A DNA stretch of 39,026 bases from a virus: IMG/VR virus record IMGVR_UViG_3300025141_000274, positions 1 through 39,026 of that record; one strand, 5' to 3'. The position numbers and the translations under genes were made by a program. Below are positions 13,704 through 22,157 of the stretch, piece after piece. The notes under the pieces were generated by a model. The model saw only the letters and a list, made by a program, of their open reading frames with translations, made no database searches and was not told where the DNA came from. Within the stretch, counting starts at the first letter, position 1. Each line of letters starts with the position of its first letter.

Positions 13704-14172
13704 GGATATTTCTACCATTGCGAGCCCACCTCGAGAGATTGTCGAGGGGATGCTGGTGGATACGCTCTGTCAGATAAAGGCGTCGATGGACGTGCTTTAT
13801 GAGATGCCAGACGTGATGGACCCGGTCGAGAACCTCAAGGCGACGTATGTCGTCGCCAGGATGGAGGTGAAGAATGCCGTCGAGCTCCTCCAGCACCACC
13901 ACGATGCGTCACTGAACCCGCGCCACCGCGCCGCTCGCCAGGTGATGCAGCGGTTTTTGGCGCTGCTCGAGGAGGACAACCTCGGCGCGGCGAAGATTGA
14001 CAGCCTGGCCGACGAGCGGTGCGTGCGATTCGTAAGAGAGCTGGTGCGGTTTATGACTGCCGTACACACGCTGCTTCATGTGGATACAGAGGCGAAAGAA
14101 CGAAAGGCGTTTCTGAGCGAATACATTGGCGACTGGATTCTGCCAGCGGCAGATACAGTTATCGAGGCATAG
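13687..14172 (+). CDS. Helical protein, small-terminase-like position
   Basis: A mostly alpha-helical 161-aa protein. A GTG at 13687 with GGTAGGG upstream and a 17-bp overlap of the previous gene is taken as the start; an ATG at 13750 is the alternative. Features: LVDTLCQIKASMDVLYE, a His-rich helix LLQHHHDASLNPRHRAARQ and a helical tail (RFVRELVRFMTAVHTLLH). No HTH is clear. The location two genes upstream of TerL would suit a small terminase subunit, but the sequence gives no proof. It is equally possible that the IS630-type HTH protein or one of the basic proteins is TerS. Confidence 0.68.
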   Translation: MPVISKDISTIASPPREIVEGMLVDTLCQIKASMDVLYEMPDVMDPVENLKATYVVARMEVKNAVELLQHHHDASLNPRHRAARQVMQRFLALLEEDNLGAAKIDSLADERCVRFVRELVRFMTAVHTLLHVDTEAKERKAFLSEYIGDWILPAADTVIEA

Positions 14173-14173
14173 A

Positions 14174-14605
14174 ATGGCAGCTAAGGGTAAGGGTAAGGCA
14201 CGCGCCGCAGCAGCGGAAAAACTGCTGAAGACGGCGAAGAAGACGACGACGGCGAAGGGGTATCCACCTCACAAGGATTTTGGCTATCCAGAGTATGGCG
14301 ACCACTCGGATTCCAACATGTGGTACACCTATGGGGATGGGGATGGCTATCCGAAGAAGGACAAGGCCGGCAAGCTGATTCCGTTGTGGGAGCAGGGCAA
14401 GAGATACGATGGCAAGACGGACACGGTGGTTCCTTTGAGCCCCATGAAACCTCCTCCTCGAGGCGAGACAGCGTCGTCCTGGTTCCAGTCGGCACCCAGC
14501 AAAAAGGTGCCCAAGGCAATCAGTCGCCCGATGACCGCGATGATCACGCGAATGCCGCTCGCCAAGAAGAAGACGAAGAAGACGAAGAAGACGAAGAAGA
14601 AATGA
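14174..14605 (+). CDS. Lysine-rich basic protein, 143 aa
   Basis: A 143-aa basic protein. It starts MAAKGKGKARAAAAEK, has an aromatic-acidic middle (GYPPHKDFGYPEYGDHSD, YTYGDGDGYP) and ends in a repeated KKT tail (from about residue 131, codons mostly AAG and ACG). The start follows GAGG, one base after the previous stop. The basic N- and C-terminal parts suggest DNA or RNA contact, perhaps inside the capsid or at packaging. Its N-terminal block reappears in the next gene (18 identical bases). No family known. Confidence 0.7.
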   Translation: MAAKGKGKARAAAAEKLLKTAKKTTTAKGYPPHKDFGYPEYGDHSDSNMWYTYGDGDGYPKKDKAGKLIPLWEQGKRYDGKTDTVVPLSPMKPPPRGETASSWFQSAPSKKVPKAISRPMTAMITRMPLAKKKTKKTKKTKKK

Positions 14606-14802
14606 GCAACGCACGCGCCGCAGCAGCGAAAAAGATGTACGCACACGCGAAGAAGACATCGAAACCTGGCGATGGCAAGCGGTTTGCTGCCATGGTCAAA
14701 GGTGGCATGTCGCCAGCACTCGCGGCGTTTGTTGGCCGCAAGAAGTACGGCAAGAAGAAGTTTGCCGCGATGTCGACGGCAGGCAGAGCCCGTAAAGCGT
14801 GA
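14602..14802 (+). CDS. Lysine-rich small protein, 66 aa
   Basis: A 66-aa basic protein (MSNARAAAAKKMYAHAKKTS, then GDGKRFAAMVKGGMSPALAAF, then VGRKKYGKKKFAAMST). The start overlaps the previous stop (ATGA) and the stop overlaps the TerL GTG (GTGA). The ARAAAAxK block is a near copy of the one in the preceding gene. Likely nucleic-acid binding. Direct coupling to TerL suggests a packaging-related helper. Confidence 0.7.
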   Translation: MSNARAAAAKKMYAHAKKTSKPGDGKRFAAMVKGGMSPALAAFVGRKKYGKKKFAAMSTAGRARKA

Positions 14803-16421
14803 ATCCCAAGAAGCGGCTGCGTGAGATACGCAAGTGTGCCACTGACTTTGATTACTTCTGCAAGAAGTACGTCAAGATTGTCAACAAGAAGGGCAAGCTG
14901 GTCGCGTTGCGGCCCAACCAGGCTCAAGCGGTGCTCGGCGCCGCGTTCGACAGAGCCCCGCACTCGGCGAATATCTACAATCTGAAGGCCCGAAAACTGG
15001 GGTCATCGACGTATACAGCTGCACGGTTTTTCCATCGAGCGCTGTTTACGCCCAACTACTCGGTGATGGTTGTCGCTCACAAGGTCTCGAGCGCCAAGGA
15101 TATCTTCAGGATTTACAAGCGGTTCTACGAGCACTTGCCAGAGTTTTTGCAGTTAGGACTGCGCGGCAAGAGCGCTGATACGATGGAGTTTTCGCACGGC
15201 TCGCGAATCATGTGTACCACCGCGAACTCCGACTCCGCTCGAGGCTCGACCAGTCAGGCCCTGCACCTCTCTGAGTTTGCGTTCTATTCGGACTTGCCCA
15301 ACACCATGGCGTCGATCATGGGCTCGGTGCCAGATAGCGCCATCGTTGTGCGCGAGACGACCGCGAACGGGCTGAACGACGCTCACAGGCTATGGGTCGA
15401 CCAGGATGGATACGAGAAGCTATTCATGCCCTGGACTATCGATCCAAAGTTGATCAGCAAGAAAGAGCCGAAGAGCGTTCCGAAGTTCATCGAGGAGTAT
15501 GGCGAGGAGCACGGTCTCTCCAGAGCTCAGATATGGTGGGTCACCAACACCTGGCGCCACAAGCTGGCGGGCAACTGGCGGCTGTTCAACCAGGAGTTTC
15601 CGGTCAACGCCGAGGTCGCCTTCGTTACCAGCGGCGACAAGTTCTTCCCGATATCGTTCCCGGCCATTCGCATATCCAAGGAGAACGAGCACATCTATTG
15701 CGGCCAGCGGGAGTATGAAAAGCCAAGGAAGTTCCCGATTTACACCACAGGGGTCGATACGGCGAGCGGGTCGGTCGATGGAGACTTCTCGTCATACGTC
15801 ACGATGGACGTCACCGACAAGCAAAAACCCCGTATTGTTTCGGCGTATTACGGTCGCGTGCCGCCGAGAAACTTCTCTGCCAAGGTTTACGAGGAGTGCC
15901 GGCGCTACGGCTCGCTGGCGGTTGTCGAGAGCAACAGCTACGGGCTCAGTGTCATCGAGTACCTGGTTGAGAAGATGTACGCCAACCTGTACCGCCGCAC
16001 TTCGTATGACAAGATAGGCAACCGCTGGTCGGAGAAACTGGGATTCAGCACCAATAGGGGAAGCAGGCCGGTGTTGGTGTCGCGTCTCCATGAGTATGTG
16101 GTGAAGGGCTGGCTGCAGATAAACGACGATCGGCTCAAGAGCGAGGTCAACACGTTTGTCTACCACAAGGGAAAGCCGCAAGCGGAGGAAGGGGCGCACG
16201 ACGACATGATCATGGCTACGGCGCTGGCCATCGAGGGGTTGAGCCAGGTTGATTCGGTGGTTTCGGAAAAAAAGAAAATTCGTCCTCGAGGCGTCAGGGA
16301 GATAATCGAGTGGGAATTGGTCAATGGCACCACGTTTGCCAGCCATGCCCATGAATTTGAAAACCCAAAGGACGAATGGGAAAATGAAAGAGAACTCTTG
16401 TCAATCTTGGATAACATGTGA
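14799..16421 (+). CDS. Terminase large subunit
   Basis: A 540-aa packaging motor. The ATPase shows an NLKARKLGSSTYTA Walker A-like loop of the KARQLGFST variety, in which the Lys precedes the loop rather than sitting in GKT, and a Walker B-type LHLSEFAFY with catalytic Glu. The nuclease domain has GVDTASGSVDGDFS (Asp), VVESNSYGLSVIEYL (Glu) and AHDDMIMATALAI (Asp), the usual RNase H-like set. The GTG start overlaps the upstream stop (GTGA). It cuts concatemers and pumps DNA through the portal. The ATPase and nuclease are both complete, with no sign of truncation. Confidence 0.96.
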   Translation: MNPKKRLREIRKCATDFDYFCKKYVKIVNKKGKLVALRPNQAQAVLGAAFDRAPHSANIYNLKARKLGSSTYTAARFFHRALFTPNYSVMVVAHKVSSAKDIFRIYKRFYEHLPEFLQLGLRGKSADTMEFSHGSRIMCTTANSDSARGSTSQALHLSEFAFYSDLPNTMASIMGSVPDSAIVVRETTANGLNDAHRLWVDQDGYEKLFMPWTIDPKLISKKEPKSVPKFIEEYGEEHGLSRAQIWWVTNTWRHKLAGNWRLFNQEFPVNAEVAFVTSGDKFFPISFPAIRISKENEHIYCGQREYEKPRKFPIYTTGVDTASGSVDGDFSSYVTMDVTDKQKPRIVSAYYGRVPPRNFSAKVYEECRRYGSLAVVESNSYGLSVIEYLVEKMYANLYRRTSYDKIGNRWSEKLGFSTNRGSRPVLVSRLHEYVVKGWLQINDDRLKSEVNTFVYHKGKPQAEEGAHDDMIMATALAIEGLSQVDSVVSEKKKIRPRGVREIIEWELVNGTTFASHAHEFENPKDEWENERELLSILDNM

Positions 16422-16475
16422 GAAGGTCGGCTCAAGCCCCGGCCCCAAAGCCGTGAAACTTGAGTAGGTGGTAAT
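16422..16475 (+). other. Short intergenic segment with inverted repeat
   Basis: Between TerL and the scaffold gene, CTCAAG (16431-16436) and CTTGAG (16459-16464) flank a GC-rich stretch, and CGGCT/AGCCG pairs overlap it. AGGTGG follows, four bases before the scaffold ATG. A messenger structure that tunes scaffold translation is possible. No T tract is present, so it is not a standard terminator. Confidence 0.35.
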
Positions 16476-17273
16476 ATGGGATTGTTGAGTGTAGAGGAAA
16501 GAGGACGTCTTCAGGATGTAATGGAGACGCCCGAGAGCGAAGAGCCAGCGGGGGTGCAAGACCCTGTTACCTCAGAGGCACAGCCGGTTGAAGCGTCTGG
16601 TTCGGAAGAGTCGTCTGAAGTTGAGGAGGCCGTTGAGGCATCCGAGGTTGAGGAAGAAGGTGGTCACAAGGTTCCGTATGATCGGTTCCGCACCATCAAC
16701 GACCAGCGCAAGTCTGCAGTAGAAGAGAGAGATGCCCTTCGCGGGCAGCTTGAAGAGATGCGGCAGCAACTGGGAAGCAAGCAATCCAAGCAGTCGGAGG
16801 CAGCACCTGAGTCGTCAGACGATGACAGCTGGCTCGACAGTTTGCTGGGTGAAGAAGAGGATGGTGATGGGCACGCAGATCGATTCAGTTCGATCGAAGA
16901 GCGCATCGCCAAATTCGAGGTTGCCCAAGCCAGAGTAGAACTAACCGAGGAAGTGGGTGCTGCGCGCACTGACTACCCTGGGGTTCCAGAGGAACTTCTT
17001 CTACAGGCAGTTATTCAAGATCCAACGGTGAACGTGCGCGAAGTTGCTGAACATTATTCAGCATTCATCGCCTCGATCGAAGAGGCAGCGTTGGCTCGAC
17101 ATGTAAAGGGTGGGAAATCTGTTGTGGAGGAGAAAGCGGCACCGCCGCCTAGACCTCCCTCAACTGGCTCGAGCGGCGGAAACGAGATGCTCGGGGCAGA
17201 TGACGCCAGGCCAACCACCCTGAAAGATGCGAGCTCCGCTGCCAGACAATGGCTTTCAAAGGCGGGCTGGTAG
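16476..17273 (+). CDS. Capsid scaffolding protein
   Basis: A 265-aa protein with the composition of a phage scaffold: Glu-rich N-terminal region (EASGSEESSEVEEAVEAS), a coiled-coil helix (RSAVEERDALRGQLEEMRQ type), acidic DSWLDSLLGEEEDG, and a Pro/Gly/Ser-rich linker before the C-terminus (KASWLSKAGW-like end). It directly precedes the major capsid gene, the standard order. Scaffolds direct procapsid assembly and leave before DNA enters. No protease is seen nearby, so it probably exits intact. AGGTGG sits four bases before the ATG. Confidence 0.85.
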   Translation: MGLLSVEERGRLQDVMETPESEEPAGVQDPVTSEAQPVEASGSEESSEVEEAVEASEVEEEGGHKVPYDRFRTINDQRKSAVEERDALRGQLEEMRQQLGSKQSKQSEAAPESSDDDSWLDSLLGEEEDGDGHADRFSSIEERIAKFEVAQARVELTEEVGAARTDYPGVPEELLLQAVIQDPTVNVREVAEHYSAFIASIEEAALARHVKGGKSVVEEKAAPPPRPPSTGSSGGNEMLGADDARPTTLKDASSAARQWLSKAGW

Positions 17274-17279
17274 CCCGCC
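17261..17279 (+). promoter_or_regulatory. Perfect hairpin across scaffold stop codon
   Basis: GGCGGGCT-GGT-AGCCCGCC, an eight-bp perfect stem with a three-base loop, spans the scaffold TAG (17271-17273). No T tract follows, so termination is unlikely. It stands 19 bases before the capsid ATG and could separate scaffold from capsid translation levels or protect the 5' end of a processed capsid message. Confidence 0.7.
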
Positions 17280-17298
17280 AGGGTAATAGGTAACGACA

Positions 17299-18774
17299 AT
17301 GGCAGCATTTCCTGGCGCAAGCATTGCGACCACAGTCAACAGTATCAACAAGATACTGAAAGAGTTCTATCTCGGGCCGATTCAGAATCAGCTCAACAAC
17401 GAGGTCATGGCCGTCGAGATGTTCGACAAGGGCAGTTTCGATTGGGCCGGCAAGCAAGTGGTCATCCCGCTCAAGGTGGGTCGGAACACGGGTGTCGGCT
17501 ATCGCGGCGAAGCGGACAGCACCAGTGATTCGGACGTGACGCTGCCTACCGCTGGCAAGCAGATTTACGACCAGATCAACTGCACGTCGAGCTTCCTCTA
17601 TGGGCGTTTCGCCCTGACGGGACCGGCGATTGCCAGCGCTCGCAAGGGTGGCAAGAACAGCTTCATTGGCGCCCTCGATGGTGAGATGGAGGGGTTGGTC
17701 GACGATGTCAAAAACCTCGCCAACGAGACCTTCTTCATGGGTGGCGGCGTTGTTGGCTTCCTCACTCAGCACCGGGCTGGAACGGGAACCACTGACAAGT
17801 TTGATGGTGGCGGCGCCAGCAACAGTACTGACCAGACCTGGCAGTACAGCGGGTCTTACCTGCCGTTTGCTGGCATTACTACGGGTGGTGCTCCTGCGGC
17901 CACAGACACCTGGGTTCACGTCGATCTGATTGACATGGACACCTATGAGTTGTTGAGGGTCGATGGCGCGGGCGCGAGCGACACCAACTCTGGCATCTTC
18001 GTCAGTGACAACACTGCCGCCCTGCGGGCTGCCGGAAGCCTGGTTCTTCAGTCTGTCGGCAGTATTGCTGCTGGTCCTGCACCCAACCAGAAGTTTACTA
18101 CCGCCGGCGTTCCCGTTGGCGTTGGTATCGCGGTTCGGTTGAGCTCCTTCGTTGTGGAGGATATTGGCGGCACTCAGTTTGGCACCCAGATTGACTTCTC
18201 CAACCAGCCCTCCGGCATCTTCACCAACCTGGCCGACACGTCGTTGTTCAACATCGATCGTGGCGACACCGATGGTGGCGATGCGGTGATTCTGAAGTCA
18301 ACGGTGTTCACGCAGTCCACTGCGGCGAATGGCGAGGCGGACGCTCTGAGCCTGTCTCGGTTGCAGAACCTTCTCGATGAGATTTACCTCTTGTCGGGGG
18401 CTACTCCGAATGTCTGGCTCATCAATCCGACCATGCGGCAGAAGTACATCGCGTTGTTGAATGCGAACATTCAGATGAACGCCCAGCAGCCGATCAAGGC
18501 CGCTGATGGTGGGTTCAGGGTTGATGGTCTCGGCTATGCCGGCATTCCGTTCAAGGTGAGTCGTCACTGCCCTCGAGGCATGTGGATTGCCCTGAAGACG
18601 GACAGTTGGAAGATGGCAGAGCTCCAGGCTGGCGGGTTCGCTGACGACGACGGCGCGGTGTTGAGCCGCGAGTCGGGCAAGGATGCTTGGGAAGGTTTCT
18701 ACCGCTGGTACTACCAGTTGGTGTGTTCCAGGCCCAACAACAACGGCATTCTGGTTGGCATCGAACTGCCGTAA
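17299..18774 (+). CDS. Major capsid protein, HK97-like
   Basis: A 491-aa capsid protein placed after the scaffold. N-terminal helix (INKILKEFYLGPIQNQLNN) and a long charged region are followed by P-domain-like strands (QVVIPLKVGRNTGVGYRGEA, TSSFLYGRFALTGPAI). An insertion of about 100 residues (roughly 190-300) is Gly/Ser/Thr-rich, typical of surface insertion domains. The C-terminal half contains NVWLINPTMRQKYIALLN and FKVSRHCPRGMWIALK, where capsid floors usually lie. The start has only a modest AGGT site. Its stop overlaps the start of a possible longer downstream frame (TAATG). Family is inferred from order and pattern; it is clearly the abundant head subunit. Confidence 0.88.
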   Translation: MAAFPGASIATTVNSINKILKEFYLGPIQNQLNNEVMAVEMFDKGSFDWAGKQVVIPLKVGRNTGVGYRGEADSTSDSDVTLPTAGKQIYDQINCTSSFLYGRFALTGPAIASARKGGKNSFIGALDGEMEGLVDDVKNLANETFFMGGGVVGFLTQHRAGTGTTDKFDGGGASNSTDQTWQYSGSYLPFAGITTGGAPAATDTWVHVDLIDMDTYELLRVDGAGASDTNSGIFVSDNTAALRAAGSLVLQSVGSIAAGPAPNQKFTTAGVPVGVGIAVRLSSFVVEDIGGTQFGTQIDFSNQPSGIFTNLADTSLFNIDRGDTDGGDAVILKSTVFTQSTAANGEADALSLSRLQNLLDEIYLLSGATPNVWLINPTMRQKYIALLNANIQMNAQQPIKAADGGFRVDGLGYAGIPFKVSRHCPRGMWIALKTDSWKMAELQAGGFADDDGAVLSRESGKDAWEGFYRWYYQLVCSRPNNNGILVGIELP

Positions 18775-18821
18775 TGCTACTGTGGAGGCGCCACACCTCC
18801 TCTGTGCGCGTGGGGGCAACC

Positions 18822-18983
18822 ATGCTTGATGTTACGTTAGGCATGGTTGCCCTCACTCTCCTGCACTGCAACTTCCTCATCTTCACCTTCATGCGAAGGC
18901 ACCAGGAAGAAGAGCGGCGCCTCAAGGAGCGTATCGCGGTGACCGACATAGTCGGGCCGTGGGAGGACTTGGCCGATGGCTGA
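18822..18983 (+). CDS. Small single-pass membrane protein, 53 aa
   Basis: A 53-aa protein with one transmembrane helix (MLDVTLGMVALTLLHCNFLI) and a charged cytoplasmic tail (MRRHQEEERRLKERIAVTD). GGGGG lies five bases before the ATG at 18822. An ATG at 18774 overlapping the capsid stop would add 16 residues. Between the two, competing hairpins TGTGG/CCACA and GGAGG/CCTCC (18781-18800) may set its translation. It may be a head-associated membrane anchor or a small lysis-related protein. Function unknown. Confidence 0.6.
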   Translation: MLDVTLGMVALTLLHCNFLIFTFMRRHQEEERRLKERIAVTDIVGPWEDLADG

Positions 18984-19332
18984 AAACCCCATCTATGGAC
19001 CTCCACCGCAGACTCAAAACCAAAGCACTGCAGGGTATCTGGCAAACAGGGGTAAGGCGGCGAGGGACGCTCTGTCCCAACGGTCAGCGCAGCAAGAGGA
19101 AGAGAGCAAGGCGCAGACCGCCGAGGGCTCTGGCCAGCTTGGCGGCATCATCGCCTCGCTTGCGGCTCTTTTGACTCAGAACTATGCTGCAATTCCAGCT
19201 GCATATCAGGTTGGAAAGACGGGCACCGAGGCTGTGGTGGCAGGGCTTCAGGGAGATCCCAAAACGGCTCTGAACAAAGGCATGTATGCGGCCAGCGGCG
19301 CACAGTCCATATACAAAAAGCAGCAGGCTTAG
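18976..19332 (+). CDS. Small virion-module protein, 118 aa
   Basis: A 118-aa protein with a Gln/Ser-rich hydrophilic N-terminal half (YGPPPQTQNQSTAGYLAN) and a hydrophobic Gly/Ala segment (GGIIASLAALLTQNYAAIPA) that might enter a membrane or a pore. Ends in GMYAASGAQSIYKKQQA. GAGG lies about ten bases before the ATG and eight bases overlap the preceding gene. It sits directly against the portal gene. A minor head or internal core protein is possible. Confidence 0.68.
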   Translation: MAENPIYGPPPQTQNQSTAGYLANRGKAARDALSQRSAQQEEESKAQTAEGSGQLGGIIASLAALLTQNYAAIPAAYQVGKTGTEAVVAGLQGDPKTALNKGMYAASGAQSIYKKQQA

Positions 19333-21174
19333 ATGGCGTTTGAGTATCCCAAAAACCTGAAGACCCTTCTTCAAAGCAGCGCATCTCAGCGTCGTTCGAC
19401 ATCTCGAGTATGGGACTTGTGCGTCCTGTACCTAGAAGGCAAGCAGCACCTGGACTGGGACACCACCAGGAAGCGCTTCAGCACCAGCGACCGATATCGC
19501 TCAGAGCGGGTGACGGTCAACCGAATCATTGGCATCTATCGGACGGTCTTGTCGAAACTCGACACGGCATATCCAAGCGTTGCGGTGCTGCCGGCGAGCA
19601 ACTCCTGGGAGGACATCACTCGAGCGCTCGCCTCTGAGCAAGCGCTTCACTACTATTGGGCCAACGCCAAGATAAAGTATACCATCCAAGAGGCTATCGG
19701 TTGGATGCTGACCACCGGCAACGTGGCTCTCCACACCTTCTACAGCAAGGAAGAGGGCAGAATCATTACCAATGTGGTGCGCCCCTACGACCTCTTCTTT
19801 GAAAAGAATGCGTCGAGTTGGGATGAGAGTGACTGGGTCTCCGTTCGCTCTATCGTCAAGCGCGATGACCTCAAGGAAGCCTACCCCGACAAGGCCGAGG
19901 AAATCGACGCAGTGGCCGAGGCGCAGACCGACGAGTTAGGCACCAAGATACCAACCGGGCGCGTCGAGCTCTACGAGACCCACTGGCACAACGGCAAGTA
20001 CGCCATCTCCATTGGAAGCACCTATCTGTACAAGGGAACGTGCCCGGGCAACATAATGCCCATCCAGTTCATTCGATACACCAAGATACCAAACAGGATA
20101 TGGGGCATCGGCCTGGTCAGCGGCCTGATTGACCTACAGAACCAGTACAACCGCTCGCGCAGTCAGCAAATGCTCAATGTGCGCTTGATGTCCAACCCCG
20201 TTTGGCTCATCCCCAAGACCGCTGGCGTCAGTCGCATTCAGAACCGGGTTGGCGAGAACGTCTACTACAACGCCGCTGGCGGCAAGCCAGAGCGAGTTGC
20301 GGCGCCACCTCTGCCTGGCTACGTTGGCGAGAACGTGATGCAGCTTCACAACGAGATGATGGATGTTGCTGGCGTTCACAACACGTCGCTAGGCAAGCGC
20401 GCTATCGGCATCACCAGCGGAAAAGCCATCGAAGCGCTTACCGCACAGGACACCAGTCAACTCGACTCGACCATGCAGGAAATCGAGAAGGCTGTCGCTG
20501 AGATGGCGAGGGTTGCCCTCGTATTGATGAAGACCTACTACGACGAGCCCCGCATGATCAGGATGATGGACAACGCTGGCGCCGTCATTCACAAAGAGCT
20601 GAGTGGCACGTCCCTAGTCACCACCCCCGAGATTCACATCGAGGCTGGCTCTTTGTTCAGGAAAGAGGCGCAAGACAGGGACGCGAAGGTCATGGACTTG
20701 CTCGAGGCTCAGTTGATAACTCCAGAGCAAGCGCTCAAGGAATTGAGCTTCCGCACGGCAAACACCTTTATTCTCGACAAGATGCAGTCATTGTCACATG
20801 CGATGGACATGCTCGATGCGGCCAAGTCAGGCTTGCGAATTGAAATCTTCCCAGAGGACGACCTGGCGTCATTCGCGGAGGTGTTTGGCCAGTTCATTCG
20901 CTCTGAGGCGTACTATTCGCTGGACGCAGAGAAGCAGAACTATATCAGGGACATCTTTGTGAGCATCACCACCTTTGGACAGGCGCCAGAGGCATACGCA
21001 ATGGCCCAACAGCAGAAGGTGTTCCCTCGCCAAGAAGAACCCTCCGATGTTGCCCAGACCATCTCCGTGACAGAAAGCGCTGACGCTCAAGGCCAGATTG
21101 CCACCGAAGACGTAGAACTGCAGCAAATGAAGGCCCAGGCGGGGTCAGTTCAGGGCATGAGAGGGCCAGCATGA
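19333..21174 (+). CDS. Portal protein, P22/podovirus-like
   Basis: A 613-aa portal. Recognisable features: the N-terminal helix-rich region (RRSTSRVWDLCVLYLEGKQHLD), VTVNRIIGIYRTVLSKLDTA, the conserved TGNVALHTFY segment, the RPYDLFFEKNASSWDESDW strand pair, and an exit tunnel region with LVSGLIDLQNQYNRSRSQQM. C-terminal crown is helical (DAKVMDLLEAQLITPEQALK) and ends in a Gln-rich tail. Shorter than P22 gp1 (725 aa). It starts immediately after the previous stop. The dodecamer would form the DNA gate and dock the TerL motor. Its stop overlaps the adaptor start (ATGA). Confidence 0.9.
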   Translation: MAFEYPKNLKTLLQSSASQRRSTSRVWDLCVLYLEGKQHLDWDTTRKRFSTSDRYRSERVTVNRIIGIYRTVLSKLDTAYPSVAVLPASNSWEDITRALASEQALHYYWANAKIKYTIQEAIGWMLTTGNVALHTFYSKEEGRIITNVVRPYDLFFEKNASSWDESDWVSVRSIVKRDDLKEAYPDKAEEIDAVAEAQTDELGTKIPTGRVELYETHWHNGKYAISIGSTYLYKGTCPGNIMPIQFIRYTKIPNRIWGIGLVSGLIDLQNQYNRSRSQQMLNVRLMSNPVWLIPKTAGVSRIQNRVGENVYYNAAGGKPERVAAPPLPGYVGENVMQLHNEMMDVAGVHNTSLGKRAIGITSGKAIEALTAQDTSQLDSTMQEIEKAVAEMARVALVLMKTYYDEPRMIRMMDNAGAVIHKELSGTSLVTTPEIHIEAGSLFRKEAQDRDAKVMDLLEAQLITPEQALKELSFRTANTFILDKMQSLSHAMDMLDAAKSGLRIEIFPEDDLASFAEVFGQFIRSEAYYSLDAEKQNYIRDIFVSITTFGQAPEAYAMAQQQKVFPRQEEPSDVAQTISVTESADAQGQIATEDVELQQMKAQAGSVQGMRGPA

Positions 21175-21830
21175 ACACGGGTGAGGTAGCAAGCCTGTTT
21201 CGCGGCTATACCGACGAGGCAGACAAGACGTTCCTCACCGACGCTGACGTGGCGCTTTATCTCGACATTGGCTACCGTCAGTTCCGTAGATACGTCAACA
21301 CGCTCATGCCGCCCGCCTATGCGGCCCAGGTCGACATTGAACTAGTCGACGCCGACAGTTACAACCTGGCGACCGGCGCGGTCAAATTGCTTGGGTCATC
21401 AGCGACCACCAAGCTGCACAAGCTCTTGGGCATCTCTTCACTGGACAGCGCCGACAACGTCTCTCTGTTTTACACAGCCGTGGCGAGCAGGGAAGTGTTG
21501 ATGGACATGGTCACCTTTGGTGGCGGCTTGTACTGCTTTGAAAACTCTACTCTTTATTTCTCCACCAAGATGACGCGAACCTTTCGCCTCACCTACATCC
21601 CGCAACCAACGGTGGACTTTTCGGCGGCATCGGCGTTCATCGATGATTACGAATCATTTCACGACCTTATCGCGTTGCTAGCCTATGACCAGTATGCGGT
21701 GCGCGATACAGCAACCAACCTGCAATTGGCACCGTTGCTGAACAGGAGGATCGCGGAATTTCAAGACTTTCTCTCTGTTGGGCGAACTCCAGATGCCTAT
21801 GCCACCGTCATAGACACACAGAATTGGTGA
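21171..21830 (+). CDS. Head-to-tail adaptor (T7 gp11/P22 gp4-like)
   Basis: A 219-aa protein in the place where podoviruses carry their first portal-bound tail ring. N-terminal helices (MNTGEVASLFRGYTDEADKT, DADVALYLDIGYRQFRRYVN) match the helix bundle of these adaptors, followed by beta strands (LFYTAVASREVLMDMV, RTFRLTYIPQP) and a C-terminal helix (LIALLAYDQYAVRDTATNLQ). ATGA overlap with portal. The start of a long helix with a conserved Tyr-Arg pair is typical. Assignment by order and fold pattern. Confidence 0.75.
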   Translation: MNTGEVASLFRGYTDEADKTFLTDADVALYLDIGYRQFRRYVNTLMPPAYAAQVDIELVDADSYNLATGAVKLLGSSATTKLHKLLGISSLDSADNVSLFYTAVASREVLMDMVTFGGGLYCFENSTLYFSTKMTRTFRLTYIPQPTVDFSAASAFIDDYESFHDLIALLAYDQYAVRDTATNLQLAPLLNRRIAEFQDFLSVGRTPDAYATVIDTQNW

Positions 21831-21834
21831 TGCG

Positions 21835-22077
21835 ATGAGTTGGCAAGAGGTCGCCACCATCACCACCGCGCTCGGCTTTCTGATAACGATTGCTGCCATA
21901 GGGTGGAGGGCCGGCAGTTTCCTGCGCTCGATTGACCACAAGGTGGACATCGCCACGGTTCTGATCCAGCGCCACGATGAAATGCTTGACGCAGCCACGA
22001 AGAGCAGGCACGAAATGCACCAGAGCATCCATGAGTTGCAAACCTGGGCACAGGTCCATGAGAAGAGACACGCATGA
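21835..22077 (+). CDS. Membrane-anchored coiled-coil protein, lysis candidate
   Basis: An 80-aa protein with one N-terminal transmembrane helix (VATITTALGFLITIAAIGW) and a helical, charged C-terminus (RSIDHKVDIATVLIQRHDEM, then LQTWAQVHEKRHA) of coiled-coil type. Topology like an inner-membrane spanin or a class II/III holin. The gene starts the lysis block and its stop overlaps the next ATG. Holin or i-spanin cannot be separated by sequence alone. Confidence 0.68.
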   Translation: MSWQEVATITTALGFLITIAAIGWRAGSFLRSIDHKVDIATVLIQRHDEMLDAATKSRHEMHQSIHELQTWAQVHEKRHA

Positions 22078-22157
22078 CCGAAGGGCACAACCGACTCAAC
22101 CCAATCGAGTCCAAGATGGGTCAGATTGAGGGCTGGATTGAGGCGCAGAAGAAATGA
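22074..22157 (+). CDS. 27-aa gene coupled on both sides
   Basis: A complete 27-codon frame, MTEGHNRLNPIESKMGQIEG followed by WIEAQKK. Its ATG overlaps the stop of the 80-aa gene (ATGA), and its stop overlaps the endolysin ATG (ATGA), so ribosomes can pass directly through it. Hydrophobic residues L, I, M, I, W and I are spaced as a short amphipathic helix that could pair with the coiled coil just upstream. The double overlap is good evidence that it is translated; function unknown. Confidence 0.6.
   Translation: MTEGHNRLNPIESKMGQIEGWIEAQKK

Noticed and set aside
18774-18821. N-terminal extension of the 53-aa membrane protein
   Set aside because: The start at 18822 has a better ribosome site, and the extension is basic and crosses competing hairpins. 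It cannot be fully excluded.
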